From Sinonovacula constricta (Eukaryota; Mollusca; Bivalvia; Cardiida; Solecurtidae): a DNA stretch of 64,000 nucleotides. Both the position numbers and the translations under genes were made by a program. Location of the stretch: contig CM017567.1 of assembly GCA_007844125.1 (NCBI GenBank), positions 4,730,160 through 4,794,159 on the forward strand. The letters are read 5' to 3'. The notes beneath the pieces were generated by a model, which saw nothing but the letters and a program-made list of their open reading frames with translations, made no database searches and was not told the origin of the DNA. Within the stretch, counting starts at the first letter, position 1; each line of letters starts with the position of its first letter. Positions 1 to 13,089 of this stretch are shown piece by piece.

Positions 1-3000
1 CGTGTGTATCAATTGTTATGTAAAGTCATTAAGCGGCAGGTAAAATTGTTTGTTAAACGAGCTCATGTTATCACTGCCGGATAATTTGCTATTCAACAAT
101 AGAACTAATTAGCACGATTTTTCCATCGAAATTCTCAAATTAAAATATGATTTTGTCAAGAGCATTTAAACTGGTATGTTTAATTTGATATGCTTCTCTC
201 CATTTAACAGCGAAGGAAGACTTACTTTATGATATTAGATTTAGTGGATATTAACAAATATGTATTGCTAAAATGTTTGGATGCAATAATATATTGATAA
301 TTGAACTCCACTTTCGTTAAGTGAAATTGTGTTTACGATGCAGTTTATGTGCACATTGATTACTTGCTTAAAATTAGTGAAAACATAAATTATGTTTTAT
401 TGCAAATTTGTATTTATTGCCAGTTAAACAACCTGTCTATGTCAGAGTGTTTTTTTGTATAGTATCACATTCACAGACCCACACTTAATTAAATAAAAAG
501 TAAAAGTTAGTTAAAAAGCAATCGAATTATACCATTGAAATCAGCAAGGTCCAATTTTAGTTTTGCCAGGCGGTGACTGTGACTTTCATAACAAGTCATC
601 AATATAATTTACATGATAAAACACATCGGAAGAAATTTTATTAAACTTTTAAACAACACAACGATAAAAATCCAGTTCTAAGTGATTGAAACGATTTTAA
701 TTTGTCTTATATGAAAACGATAAATAACATACATTTTAGCACGCATAGTAGAACGTTATAGACGAAATTCCGAATTCTGCATAAAATTAAGTAAATGCAG
801 TGGAAAATTTACTAAAGTTTGGTTGTTGTTTATTAATATTAATATGATATAGTCGGAGGGAGTGATCATTACTTGTTACTCAAGACACACACAATGGCAA
901 TGTATATGAATATGGAAAACGTACATACATGTGGCTATTTGAAAACTACGATAACAGATCTTTGACTGTTCCAATATCGTAAACTGACACACATTAAAAA
1001 CATTTCACTACCGGAAGATGTGGCGATCCACAATTATATGTTTTAATTAATATAGTGAAACAGTTCCAATGATTTGACGGAGTCACATTAGCTGGAATGA
1101 TATGTGTCTCAATACTGTGTGTAACCACTAAGCTTTTTGACTCATACCGTTTTCAACAAATAAACAGTGTCCATTACTATTATTAAGGGTCGTTATAACT
1201 TAATGTAGCATTGACATGCTGGAATTTTTTTTTATTTAATAAGCCGTCCGGTTCTTATTCTTACTCAGACAGTATAATGAATTACAACTTATATTGTGCC
1301 AGGTTAAGTTTTATTCATTTAGAAGTATCATAGACAGTCTTATGTACAGAATTGGAGCTTGTTGTGCTTATATTTCGGTGTAGAAAGTTCATTCTTTGAC
1401 CGAGTTTTTTTGGTCTTTTTAAGGTTTATAAAACATACGATTTTGTAAATCGTTTTTGATGTTTTAAAAAGTGTTTACATGATAAACAATCAACAAATTA
1501 TGCCATATTAGATGCATTCACGCAATTAAAGAAATCGTAAACCCGCTTTAGAAATAAATGCACATAAAATAAAATTTACACATCGGTCGAACACTTAAAA
1601 CAAAATAGATCTTACTAAACGTTGCAAAGAGAACACTATTTTCACACAGACAATAAATCAAGTAAAGTATTGACATTTTAGTGTGTTATTGGTACGTCAA
1701 TCTCTTGAACAATTGATAAATCTTGATACTTTATAGCGACATTTAGATACTGTTGCATTTAGAAACGATTTATGACTAAACTTGTCCGGCGTTGATGTAT
1801 AGATTGATCAAAATCGAATAAAAAACAAAAAAAAAAAAAAAGAAAGAAAAGGTGACTACATGTATGTATGGAAGTGACTAGAAATCCAGACGCCTTAGTC
1901 TTTAAGATCGTGAGTTTATAATTGCCAATAATATTACGTTTGCGTGAAACCAATTGATTGAAACACTAGATAAATATTATCACGACAATTTCAAAAAATG
2001 AAATTGGATATTCATGTAACTTATTGATGCTCCTCAAACCTGCTTGTGTTTTTAAAACCTTTGTCTTGTTTTAATATTCACGATAACAGTAATGTTACCT
2101 GGACATTATGGCGTTCGTAAACAATCTTCCTTGTATGTAATATTTTTTTTTATTTACGTCTCTAAATTTATCTAAATGAATGGCGTCTTAACATAGCTCT
2201 AAGAAGATGAAATTTGAAAATATGAAAGAAAGCGTGGGCCTAGAGCTCTGTAATCCGGTATGAAGCACCCAAGTCTGTCCTTTTACCGACCGTTAGTTAG
2301 TTCAGTTAGTAATGGCCTTGTAATATTATTCATATTACACTATTACCGATGCCATATACACAAAATGTAACCATTAAATTAGTATATGTGGATTTGTGTG
2401 TTGTCCTCAATATGTCACCATATATATATTTTAGTATTAGCTGGTAAAACGGAACCTTAATTGCGAACATAAATTACTATTTGTTCCTTTCTCTTAAATT
2501 TAATTTGTCACTATCATTTGAGTGATTGTTGCAACAAAAATATAATTTTGTTTAAAGAAATACTATTTTAATATGTTTTATATTTTTCTCTAAAGGTGTT
2601 CTCCTACCATCATATACCAACATCTCTAACTCACACCAAATAGTGTATATTGCTCTGTGGAAATAAGAACTCCATCAATCCTTAAGAAAAAAGAAGTTAC
2701 ACTAAAAGGGTTCAGCAGTTACTTGTAGTATAAATCGGAAACGTAGATTCGCTAGAGGCATTTCCCTTGATTTAATTGGAACCGATTATCTTTTTCTCTT
2801 ACTTCTTTCCTTAGTTTGTAACTCTTTTTTACCTGATATAAATGGAATGATTGCGTTTTCACAATTATATGCCACGTTTACATGCAACATTAAATCATAT
2901 TGTATTACTTTTGTTCAATGCAAAAGTTCTTTCTTTGCTGCCCACTGTGCAACAAATGTATGCCTATATGTCTTTCAGCGTTCAATATTTGCCTTAAATT

Positions 3001-6000
3001 TCATATTTAACCTGTTAGAAAATACATAATGTCTATTGAAATTAATATTTTTAGGTGTTCATGATTTCATGATTAATAAATGTCTGTCCATATCTCAATG
3101 TTTAATGTTGTATCTTCTCCTTTTAAGTACTCATTCATACGCCTCCTTTGTTGAACTTGTGTTTGTGGTTACCAGAACAAATTTTAGTTTTATCGTTTAC
3201 GTCATCCTGCTGTGAATACCAACTAACTCATGATGAACACAAACAGTAATCTACGAATAGTTTAGGAACAGTTTTTTCTCATTCTTTTGTTCGTAGAATT
3301 GTGCCATTTTGTCTCACAGTGGTAGCGTTGTTTCATTTATAACAAATAACTAATAGTAATGAGCACTTGGAATTGCAAGCCACTAGCCAGCCCAGTCTTG
3401 TAGCCATTCTGTTTTCCTCGCAAATGACATTTCTGATCAACAACACACAATAATGACAGACACTGCAACACCGTTAACACTTTCAAAGCTTCCAGGAGTT
3501 TTTTTTTTATTTAGACTAGACATGGTTATCACAAGCCGTATCTTAAGTGAGTTCTGTATGTTCTACACAGTAGTTCAGCAAAGAAATGTCACTTGCAACT
3601 GTCCATGTATATCGCTAACTTTGTGTGTACCTAAAAAGGATTTGCGGAGAATAAGGAGGTTCATTAACCGATGTTGCCATGCTGGCTGTTGGTAGAAGGT
3701 ATATACATATTCGTTGTTTAAACTTTTCTAGTGCACTCACCACTTACAATTATAAACGTAGCCAGTTTGTGCACTGACTAATATATGACTTAATTAGCGG
3801 TCCATTATTATAGAAGCACATTTTGATGCATAGTTGTATTTTTCATAATTAAAACAGATAACAATCAGATATTGCAAGCCAGCTCTTGACTGTGCAGAAG
3901 GAATACCTTTATATACTTCGTGCTGACAAGGGCATTACATCTAAGTGAAACCCCATTCTGACTGTTGAATTTATGTAGGAAACCGGGATGAATGGAAAGC
4001 AAATGCTTGCATTTGGACTCACTGTTTTAATAAAGTACAATTGTAAAAGGTGAGCATATTACAACACAGTACTCGTACCTCAATGTAGATTACTGGTGAT
4101 TTTGATCTTATAATACTCGTGTATAAATCAGTTGAGCCAAACAATGTTCAAAAAGGAATTCTGGCGTGTTTAATAGGGGCTGCCTATTTCATATCAGGAG
4201 TGCCACGACTCTTGAAGATAAAGCTAACTCTTTTACAGTTCTAGTCTTCTGAAAAATGATGCATGACTTTAGCAGCGTTTGAATTTAAGAGCCTTTCTGA
4301 TACAATTTATAATGCACGAGTAATAAAAATTGGAATATATTTTTCATTTTCATGGTTCCTTTGGTTTTACAGTTGCCTTAATGTAGTATAACTGCGATTT
4401 CATCTCTACATTACTACAGTGGCATTAAATTAATTCTTTATTGATAATATAAGGTTTACCTCCTATATTTAGTACAGCACCGCTGTTATTAAGAAGCTGC
4501 TGTATTGTCTCTTTTCTTTGCCATTAAATATCCATTGCACTAGTTCGAATTCTATGGCCGTATTGTTTGAATTAGGGTTGATTCAGCTTTTTATATGATC
4601 TGTACTGTAATAAACAACTTAAGACATTATCTCTCCAATCTAAATCTTACGCTTTATTATAAACTCAGTTCCTTGTTATAGTTTTTACTCCGCCATGCCA
4701 AACACAACAAACTTATCCATAATGATTATATATAATTCCTTGCCGTGTCCATCAATTCACTTAATTAAGAATAATATTCAGTTTGTAATATTTCATCAAT
4801 TGCATACGATTACCAAAGCAAAATGTATAGAGATGTTAAAATCGTTTGGTCATTCGTAACAAATTAATAGGTTGAATATATCAACGCTGACATGACTGTC
4901 TAATCCTTTATGTCTCTAAAATATATTGAATATTATTATTAAAGTATGCATAAGATAAATCCTATCATTAATTTCGCTTTACTAACAGTAGTGTATCAGA
5001 AGCAATTTCTAAACATACCGGAATATACTCCGAATGGCATTTTTATGACAAGAATCAAACCGGTTTTATTCCATTGTGCTACGCTTGTTAATACTACAAG
5101 CAACATAGTACTTTTTCTTGTCTACTAACATGTATAGCTATCATGTTTCTGGATACTATGTTGAGGATCCTTACATGAAACACTCATTTGAAAGCTTAAA
5201 CAAATCGTTCAGCCTTTTTTTCAGAGATAGGCCCTTATTATTCAAGAATATCTTTCAAACAACTTGTTTTGAACCTCAACTTATAAGAAAAGTGATATAT
5301 TGCAATAACTTGAAGAATGATATTTAATTAAATTTAATATTGTTTGTTTTTCGTTTAAGTTATAGCTCTATATTAAGCACATAAAATGTCGGCAATAGAA
5401 AGCATGAAAGAGACAACGTCCTACAGATTCGATATTTTTAGATTGAAACCAGTTGCAGTTTTATTTAACCTTTAAGTTTACCTGCCGATTTCCGATTCGG
5501 TATGACAAGCTGCAGAAAGTACTTTCTTATTTTAAACACCATTGCCATACTCAGTTGTCAGCTTTAGCAATTGCTTTCCAGCTTCAGAAATCAGAAGTAA
5601 TACATTCATGTTTTATTTAGGGAATTATATATATAATTCCCCAAAATAAACTCGAAATGATGTTTTCAGGAAATAAAAAATGTATCAGTGACGTCATTGC
5701 TAGATAAAATACACACGAATGCCATGATGGAAAATCATATCCATGTTCATGCTGTTTCCTATCGTTGTCCATAAGCTTGTGTATTAAGGAATGTATGTTA
5801 TGGCACAAAAATACAGTAAAACATCTGGTAAAGTCTGATAAACATTTATGTAACGAAATTTGTCCAAGAAAACAATCGGTTATGTCAATTAAAAGCTGGT
5901 ACGTTAATTATTATTTGTCTTTCACAATAATTCTATTTCTCATAGATTCAATATCGAAATGAAGAGCCATTGAAACTATGTTGGTCCAGCAACTTCGTTT

Positions 6001-7631
6001 AATGATGATTTCTTTAATTACCACAGTGGGCCTCGTTTAACATGACATTTTCCGTGACTCATTTTGCATCCAAAAGTAGCAGCCTTCATAAGGACATATG
6101 CACTTATTGTCCATGCCGAACTTTGTAAAAAACAATTGCATTTGGCTGCTCGAAAGTAACGAAGAATAAAAACAAGACCTAATTACATCTCTCTTATTAC
6201 GATAGTTGCGCGCCTCCGAGCTTTAACACACTACAGCTTTTACATAAAAACACACACAGAAAGACAAACGCTGTCAGTTGACAATCACGGGAAGGTACCG
6301 CAGCCTAGAAGTATGCCAGATTCTTTCGTGTCTAATAGGATTGCGTTGTCTTTGTTATTACAAGTCTTATTCATTAGCAGCCTATTTTCATCAACGGAGG
6401 TGTTAATGGACGAGACAGTTGTGTTTCGTTTATAACATTTAAAGTGCTACAGCTCGGCACTTAAACTTTGCTGAGAAGCAAACACAATTACAGACTGAGC
6501 TAAAATATGGTGGAACATGCAGCGAAATTCGATAAACTGTCTTAATTAATTATCTGTGATATAATGAACGCAGTGTCGACAGCTAGTTTTTGTCGTGTTA
6601 TTCTTTAAAATAAAATAAGATGATTGCCATATTACATATCCACGGGTTAAAATGCAAATACAGCATTAACGTGGAAAATATCATAAGTAAATTAACTTTG
6701 CTTTCTAAGATGTTCTGGGGACCTGCTGGCGTGATATATTGTCCACAATAGTATGTGCAAATGTGGATGTGTTATAAGGAGAAGCTAATTCTCCCAGGAG
6801 GGCTATGAAAGTGACAATGAAAGAGACTATACACGCATGATGTTATATACGGGTTAGATGCATCTTCATGGTTTGTAGATGAGGCTTTACGCTTAACTAG
6901 TGGCATACGATCCGGAGAGTGAAAGTGCTATAAATGCAGGCAATGTCGGTTCTTCTTTCGTTAATTAAAAACCTTTCTGTTGCAAGCCGTAACCATTAAA
7001 TATATAATTAAGATTTATATTAGGAAATATGTAAGTCTTCCAAATTGAAAACTATTATTAGCTATTTAAGAATTATTTTAAGCTCATTAACCATAGCCTT
7101 TGATGAAAGATAATTAGATCTTGATTTTAAATTTAAGAAAACGTGCATATTATCGTTTTGCTATTACATAAAGAATACAAAACATGACTTTAGCATTTTA
7201 TTCCACATTATTTACAGATCATCATGTTTTAGCGGCTGATAATCACGATTATAGTATCATTTTGGTTAGGTTAAATAATCCCAAACCTTATGCTTGTCTT
7301 AAATTAAAAAATATATATATTTTCAGTTGAGCCACAATTTGCAATGCCGATTCAGCACAATATTAAAAAATTGGTTACAGATGATACATACTTTTTGAAA
7401 TACTGCAGTGATATTTCTCATAAACTTAAAATGATCTTTATCATTAAACCTTATTCACGTGTCTGTGTAATAATGCAATTTTTGGATAATCATTCTTAAA
7501 TGCATGACCTCTTGAACTTAATAGATAAATAAAATAAGAAAACGACAAAGAATTTATTCCAGTATTCGCTTGTATGCATATTGCGGTTCATCGTAGGGAA
7601 ACTTAAAAAACAAAACCTTTTCTTTTGGAGA
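1..7631. other. Gene-poor AT-rich stretch
   Basis: No open frame here shows a recognisable domain, coherent composition or flanking splice signals. Short frames, such as those near 2847-3029 and 3453-3695, look like chance frames in AT-rich DNA. Visible items are an A-rich run at about 1823-1850 and a weak minus-orientation fragment of the hairpin repeat family near 2235-2285. It could be intergenic or a long intron. Confidence 0.6.
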
Positions 7632-7648
7632 GGGGGGGGGGGGGGGGG
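7632..7648. repeat. Poly(G) homopolymer, 17 G
   Basis: An uninterrupted run of 17 G on the plus strand, preceded by GGAGA. Such runs can form G-quadruplex structure and are prone to length error in assemblies. Confidence 0.95.
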
Positions 7649-8383
7649 CTTTTGAAATCGTCGTAATACATGCGTGTTGCTAACTGTCATATTTAATAGG
7701 GTTTTCATCGTAACAATTAGAGGGCTCAAGCACTTAGACAAAACCTGAGCTAGCTTTATCACGTTTTACAAAATTCACAACAAAACAAAACACACGAGTT
7801 TTCTGTACATTATGACTTTAAGTATTTAAGTCTTCAAGTCTTTAAATTCCAGTACCAGACCGGTTTGTCAAAAGAAGAATTTTGCAGTCTACATTTATTT
7901 GAATTGATTCAATGAAAGGTCTTTAAGACATTGTCATGCAGAACAAATGATTAGACTTAGTATTTTGCTTATCGTAAACGCCTGCATTGCTCTCTTTTTA
8001 CGAGGACTCGTCAGAGGTTAAAGTGAAATTAGTCCCTAAAATCCAGATATTTTCACTCGTATACAAAGAAAATTCAAAGTGGCGAAATGTGGTTTAATTT
8101 TTAAAATCCAGATTTCTTATTTATTTGTAAAGATAAAAAATGCCCCAATAAATGTTTTAAAATAACATTTAAATATCATTTGCTTTATAAAATTGTGATT
8201 TTATACTCATTCGATATGTACACTACTTGAAACAACCTAAAGCAAGGTATACCACAACCCATTTAATTTCACACAAACGTATTTTTTTCTACTTGCTTAA
8301 AACAGTGCAACTAAGACAAATTGTTTCGGTAGTTATATTGGCATATCAACGAAAGATATGGAATAGGGGCTATGTTTCTGCTC

Positions 8384-8444
8384 ATAATAATAATAATAAT
8401 AATGATAATAATAATTATAATAATAATAATAATAATAATAAAAC

Positions 8445-8515
<71 letters not shown>

Positions 8516-8551
8516 TAATAATAAATAATAATAATAATAACAATAAATAAT
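8384..8551. repeat. (AAT)n trinucleotide microsatellite
   Basis: About 168 bp of imperfect AAT/TAA repeats with occasional G, C or extra A interruptions. The open frames across it, in both orientations (poly-Asn and poly-Ile or poly-Leu/Tyr), are products of the repeat and not genes. Confidence 0.95.
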
Positions 8552-8849
8552 ATCTTTATACTTAAGTGGTTTTATGTATGAATTTAAAAAATAAATAAAA
8601 ATAATTTCGTCACATTGTGAACAACATTGCATTTGAAAAGTTGACTGGGTAACTTTAATATTATTAATATTTATAAAGATTTATTCGCTGTTTGGAATTA
8701 CAAAATAATGTTCCCGATTATAATTTATCGAAGAAAGGGAAAGCATTAATGTTTGTCGAAGAAGTTTACTCTTGAAAGTCAAATGGGTATGTAGTTGGTT
8801 GTTAAAAGTAATAACATGTAAAAAAGCCGTATGATCATATTTAAAAACA

Positions 8850-8872
8850 ATATATATATATATATATATATA
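8850..8872. repeat. (TA)n microsatellite
   Basis: Short alternating TA tract of about 11 units in AT-rich flanks. Confidence 0.9.
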
Positions 8873-9579
8873 ACGTTAAGTTTATAAAAATATAAAATGT
8901 ATAAAAGGAACATCTTGAAGCGTACTCTTTTATTCTTTAAAGTCTGATGGATCTTTTTGAGATCAGTTCTTTTGTGTATGTGTGTGAACACGAGGTAAAA
9001 CGTCTTCCATTCTCGAGCCTATGTCTGTAAGTGTATAAACCATGAAACTGCTTGCATGCTTGATGACAAAATGCTCTCATATTTGAGACAGGTTATGGAA
9101 TTCGTTGTATACAAACGCATTGGCAGTTTTTTCCCAGCGGAAACGAACTCGACGAATCAGTACAAACATGACAGTAAAACACTCAATAACATAGGATGAG
9201 ACAAAAAAAAATCCTTTGAATATAAGTACGTATTTTTTGTAAATATTGGCAATGATGCAAACGCAATGTTGCGTCCTTGTAGGCAAAGACATAAATAGGC
9301 GTTGCACGTAGGTTTGGGCAAAACATTGCGTGCAGCTGTTTTTGATATTGTTCAAAAGCAGTGTTGTGTATCTTTCCTGCTGACTTATTGTAGAAAAGGT
9401 GAAATGTGATTGCAGAATTTATTTTTAGAGACGATTGAATCTTTAACATTCTTATTTAAACTACATTTTTGTCAACAGATGGTGTCACTGTCTTACAAAC
9501 AAACAGCACTATTGATGGAAAACAAATATTTATTTTCACCAACAACTTTATGTAAATTTCTTTATTTTTTACAGTTATC

Positions 9580-9789
<210 letters not shown>

Positions 9790-9957
9790 AATCTTAATTG
9801 AAAAACAATTGAAGGAAGTTATTTTTAACTGATCAGAGACAAATCTTAAGGAGGGAGATTGCATATATTAAAAGAAAAGTAATTAATATTGTATTTATTG
9901 TTAAGTCCTGTTTTTTCATGAATCTATATTTTCCCAATTGAACTACTTTGTATGTTT

Positions 9958-10260
9958 ATTGGGTTTATCGTCACACCAACAGTATTTCAGTTATCTGGAA
10001 ACGATGTCTACTTGAAGCAGATATAGTTCTGCCTTCACTGTGTACAGCAACCAGTGGACACCAGTCATAATACCACACCCAGTCCCTTTATCTTGATACC
10101 GGGCCAACCAGTCGTGGAACTATCCTTATATTTGCTTGGCATGAGATCTATACCACTACCACTTTTTGAGATATTGGTATGTCGAGGACCGGGATCGAGC
10201 CCGGGGCTTCCTGAACCTAGAGCCGACGCTATACCGATTGCGCTACTATGTCCGGTCTAC
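9958..10260 (-). mobile_element. tRNA-derived SINE, minus strand
   Basis: Read on the minus strand, the head (about 10258 to 10180) has RNA polymerase III promoter boxes. An A-box-like TAGCGCAATCGG is the complement of 10234-10245, and a B-box-like GGGCTCGATCCC is the complement of 10191-10202. The body follows, and the copy ends near 9958 with a GTGACGATAAACCCAATAAA-like tail. That kind of tail (GACG..AAACCC followed by short A/C repeats) resembles mollusc SINE ends. The copy is probably old. The family name is not assigned; the pol III boxes are seen directly and the rest is inference. Confidence 0.7.
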
Positions 10261-10740
10261 TACCAAAACCTATATAGACTCACTGTTTACATCAGCTCAT
10301 AAAGTCCGCCTTCAATTGAATCTACTACCAAAGATTTTATCAGTTACATTATTTGCGACCCCTGTGGTCAGCTTAGACCGAACAAACATAAGTAGGATTT
10401 ATATACAAATGTAGGAAGCAGCTTATGTCTTGCAAACTTTCATCCAGATGATGTTAAATTGTATTAATATTGCCTGTGAACATTATTGCAAGAAATAACA
10501 CGCGTATTGGCAAATGTTAATACCCTTATGACAAAGACACACATCCCGTACGATGCATGTAGAGAAATTAAAGCGAAAGTCAAAATGTCTTCGTAGACAT
10601 ACACATCACCCTTACGGGATATTAATTTATCCTTTTTCAGACGGACTGTAGCCACGCCTATATTAGCGACAGGCACTCGAACTAAGATGGTTAGATAAAC
10701 AACCACCAAGATGGTGGCGCTCTTGTTGAAACGCATTTTA

Positions 10741-12836
10741 GTTAAGTGTGATTTATAATAAATTTTCCAGTTGGTAGAGGGACTTTTCTTGTTTGAAGAT
10801 ACAAATTCATATTAATCAAATAGATCGTTACTTTTGAACATACATACATACATTTAATTAATAAATTATCAACATGAATCCATTTATGCAGACACATTGG
10901 TAGTTATTATAAATTTTGTTTGTAGGAAAATATGACCATTGTGTAATATTGACTTTTATTTCAGAACATAAAACTTGTATTCAGTACATCCATATTATAA
11001 TCCTTTCTAAAAACAGCACATACCCCTGTTTGCAACCATAAGCAATTCTGTCAACACCGTGTTGTTTTTTGAACCATTTTCTTGTAATTTCCGTGGCTTA
11101 AAACTAAAGTTCTCTGTAAGTTTTAAAATTGTATACCTAGTTTATATTACGTTTAGTTATTTTGTAGTTTATCGGTTTACATAGGTTGTACCGATACTTG
11201 TGACAAACTAGCGCACACATGGAAAGGACACTATACAGAAAATAAAAATCAAAGAATACGCTTTTGCACAATAGGTCGGCGATTTTTTCACAACGAGTTT
11301 GTATGACTAACAAGTCATTGCACAAGGTGTCGGAACGTAAACGTGTATTGTCTTTTGATATGCTGTTCAATTAAATCAACTAATTCCAGTCGCAAAAAGA
11401 AACTTTAAGAAAACACCTCTTTTTTTGCTTCAACTTACGTGGCGTTTTCTGTCTTATTTGATTATTCGTTTGTCATTTAAATACTGTTGATTACCTTATC
11501 TCGACTGAAGCTGAATAAATGTATGGTATGCCTCGTCCTTGCTTATTACTGTTTATTCCTCGGAAATATTCTATTTTCATCAGCAAGAATGAACACAAAG
11601 AACTAAATTCTATTGTTCATTGTATATACAATCAATGCCGTTAGCCAGACCATAATATAAAATGTCTCCACAAATCTACCTTTCAGAATAAAGACCCTTA
11701 TAATGGGAAGTACTTAATACATATTAAGCTAAAAGGGTTCAGTTGTAAACATAGCTAGGAACTATATAAATGTTGATTCGCTTTTAGCATTGTGATAGGA
11801 ATAATTGGAACACAGTCGATAAAGGGATCTTTTATCTGAAAAGAAAGACCGACAAGAAATGATATTAGTATTGTTATAACTATTGTTTTCATGCGTTCAT
11901 TGCAACTGTTACTTATATGTGATAAAAATGTTGTCCATCTGCGTATATAAAGGTAAATGTATTCAAAGGTAGAACATATATAACATTTCGAGAAATTGAA
12001 ATACCTTGTTTCAATAGGTTTTATTCAAACAACATACATAAGATGTAATATAAAAATAAACAAGCACACACAAACACAAATTAGTAATTTTAGGTACATG
12101 TTAATATTAAATATTAATTTATTTTCAAAGCATGTAATATTATTTCTACATGTTTTTGTAAGTACACATTTTGATATCATAAACGAATAATTACAACCAA
12201 TGAAAGTATTTGTGAATTTAAGTGTGGTTAAAAATAACAGCCAGTTAGCTTATTAACGAGGAGTTGAAATGTCTTTCCTATATTAAGTGCAATTCATACA
12301 CAGTCACCACATAATGCAATCTTTATAAGGCACTGACAAGACCACCGATTTTTTTCGTACGCTCAATCACATACGTATAACTACCCCAGATTATAGAAAA
12401 AAGCTACCGTTTCCTCCAAACATTCAAAGACATAGCAGTACTTTTGCCTCATGGATGCGATGTAAGACCCCAGTTACCCTCCCTTTAAGGCCAAAAGCCG
12501 AAGAGTTTTTAGAAGTAAATGCCTGTTTAAAATTAATATTACAGCGTATAAAGTGAAACATAACATGAAGTTCCTCGCTGTCATGGTACTGTCAACTCAA
12601 CAAATGGCCGTGTTTGAAAATTCATTTCGTTTTTTTCCCTATTCATTTCGTCTACACAAATGCTGTGTGCAGGCGTTTCAAAGCACCAAACACATGAGGG
12701 GTTTCTTTTTGTGTCTGTAAATTGTACAATTTAGCTGGAAAATGTGTAAAGCATTAGGAACATGACATTCTTTTACAAAAGAGCATGTTGGGAAAATAAA
12801 CGCGGCCCGACAGCATACATTCAAGCAAACACAAAA
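10741..12836. other. No supported gene
   Basis: AT-rich DNA with scattered short frames of under 80 residues. None has recognisable domains, repeats or splice-site support. Confidence 0.55.
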
Positions 12837-13085
12837 ATACCGCCTCCTCTTTACATTCAAACACACAGGAATACCGCCTCCTTTGTACACTCAGTCACAC
12901 ACAAACATACCACCTCCTTTGTACATTCAGCCACACGCGGAAATACCACCTTCGTTGTACATCCAGTCACACATAAACATACCGCCTCATCTTTACATTC
13001 AAACAAACATAAATACCGCCTCCTCTGTACACTTAGTCACACACATACATTCCGCCTCTTTTGTACATTCAAAGACACCAGCAGA
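12837..13085. repeat. Minisatellite with 34/36-bp units and 142-bp higher-order period
   Basis: Seven units begin at the conserved CGCCTC/CACCTC core at 12841, 12875, 12911, 12947, 12983, 13017 and 13053. Spacings are 34, 36, 36, 36, 34 and 36 bp. Units 1 and 5 share TTTACATTCAAACA, units 2 and 6 share GTACAC..AGTCACACACA, and units 3 and 7 share TTTGTACATTCA. The array is therefore one four-unit block plus most of a second, offset by 142 bp. Because 36 is a multiple of three, frames stay open across much of the array; they are not considered a gene. Confidence 0.85.
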
Positions 13086-13089
13086 ATTA

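Noticed and set aside
8227..8632. Poly-Asn and poly-Leu/Tyr open frames on both strands
   Set aside because: Translation of the AAT microsatellite; no non-repetitive coding sequence.
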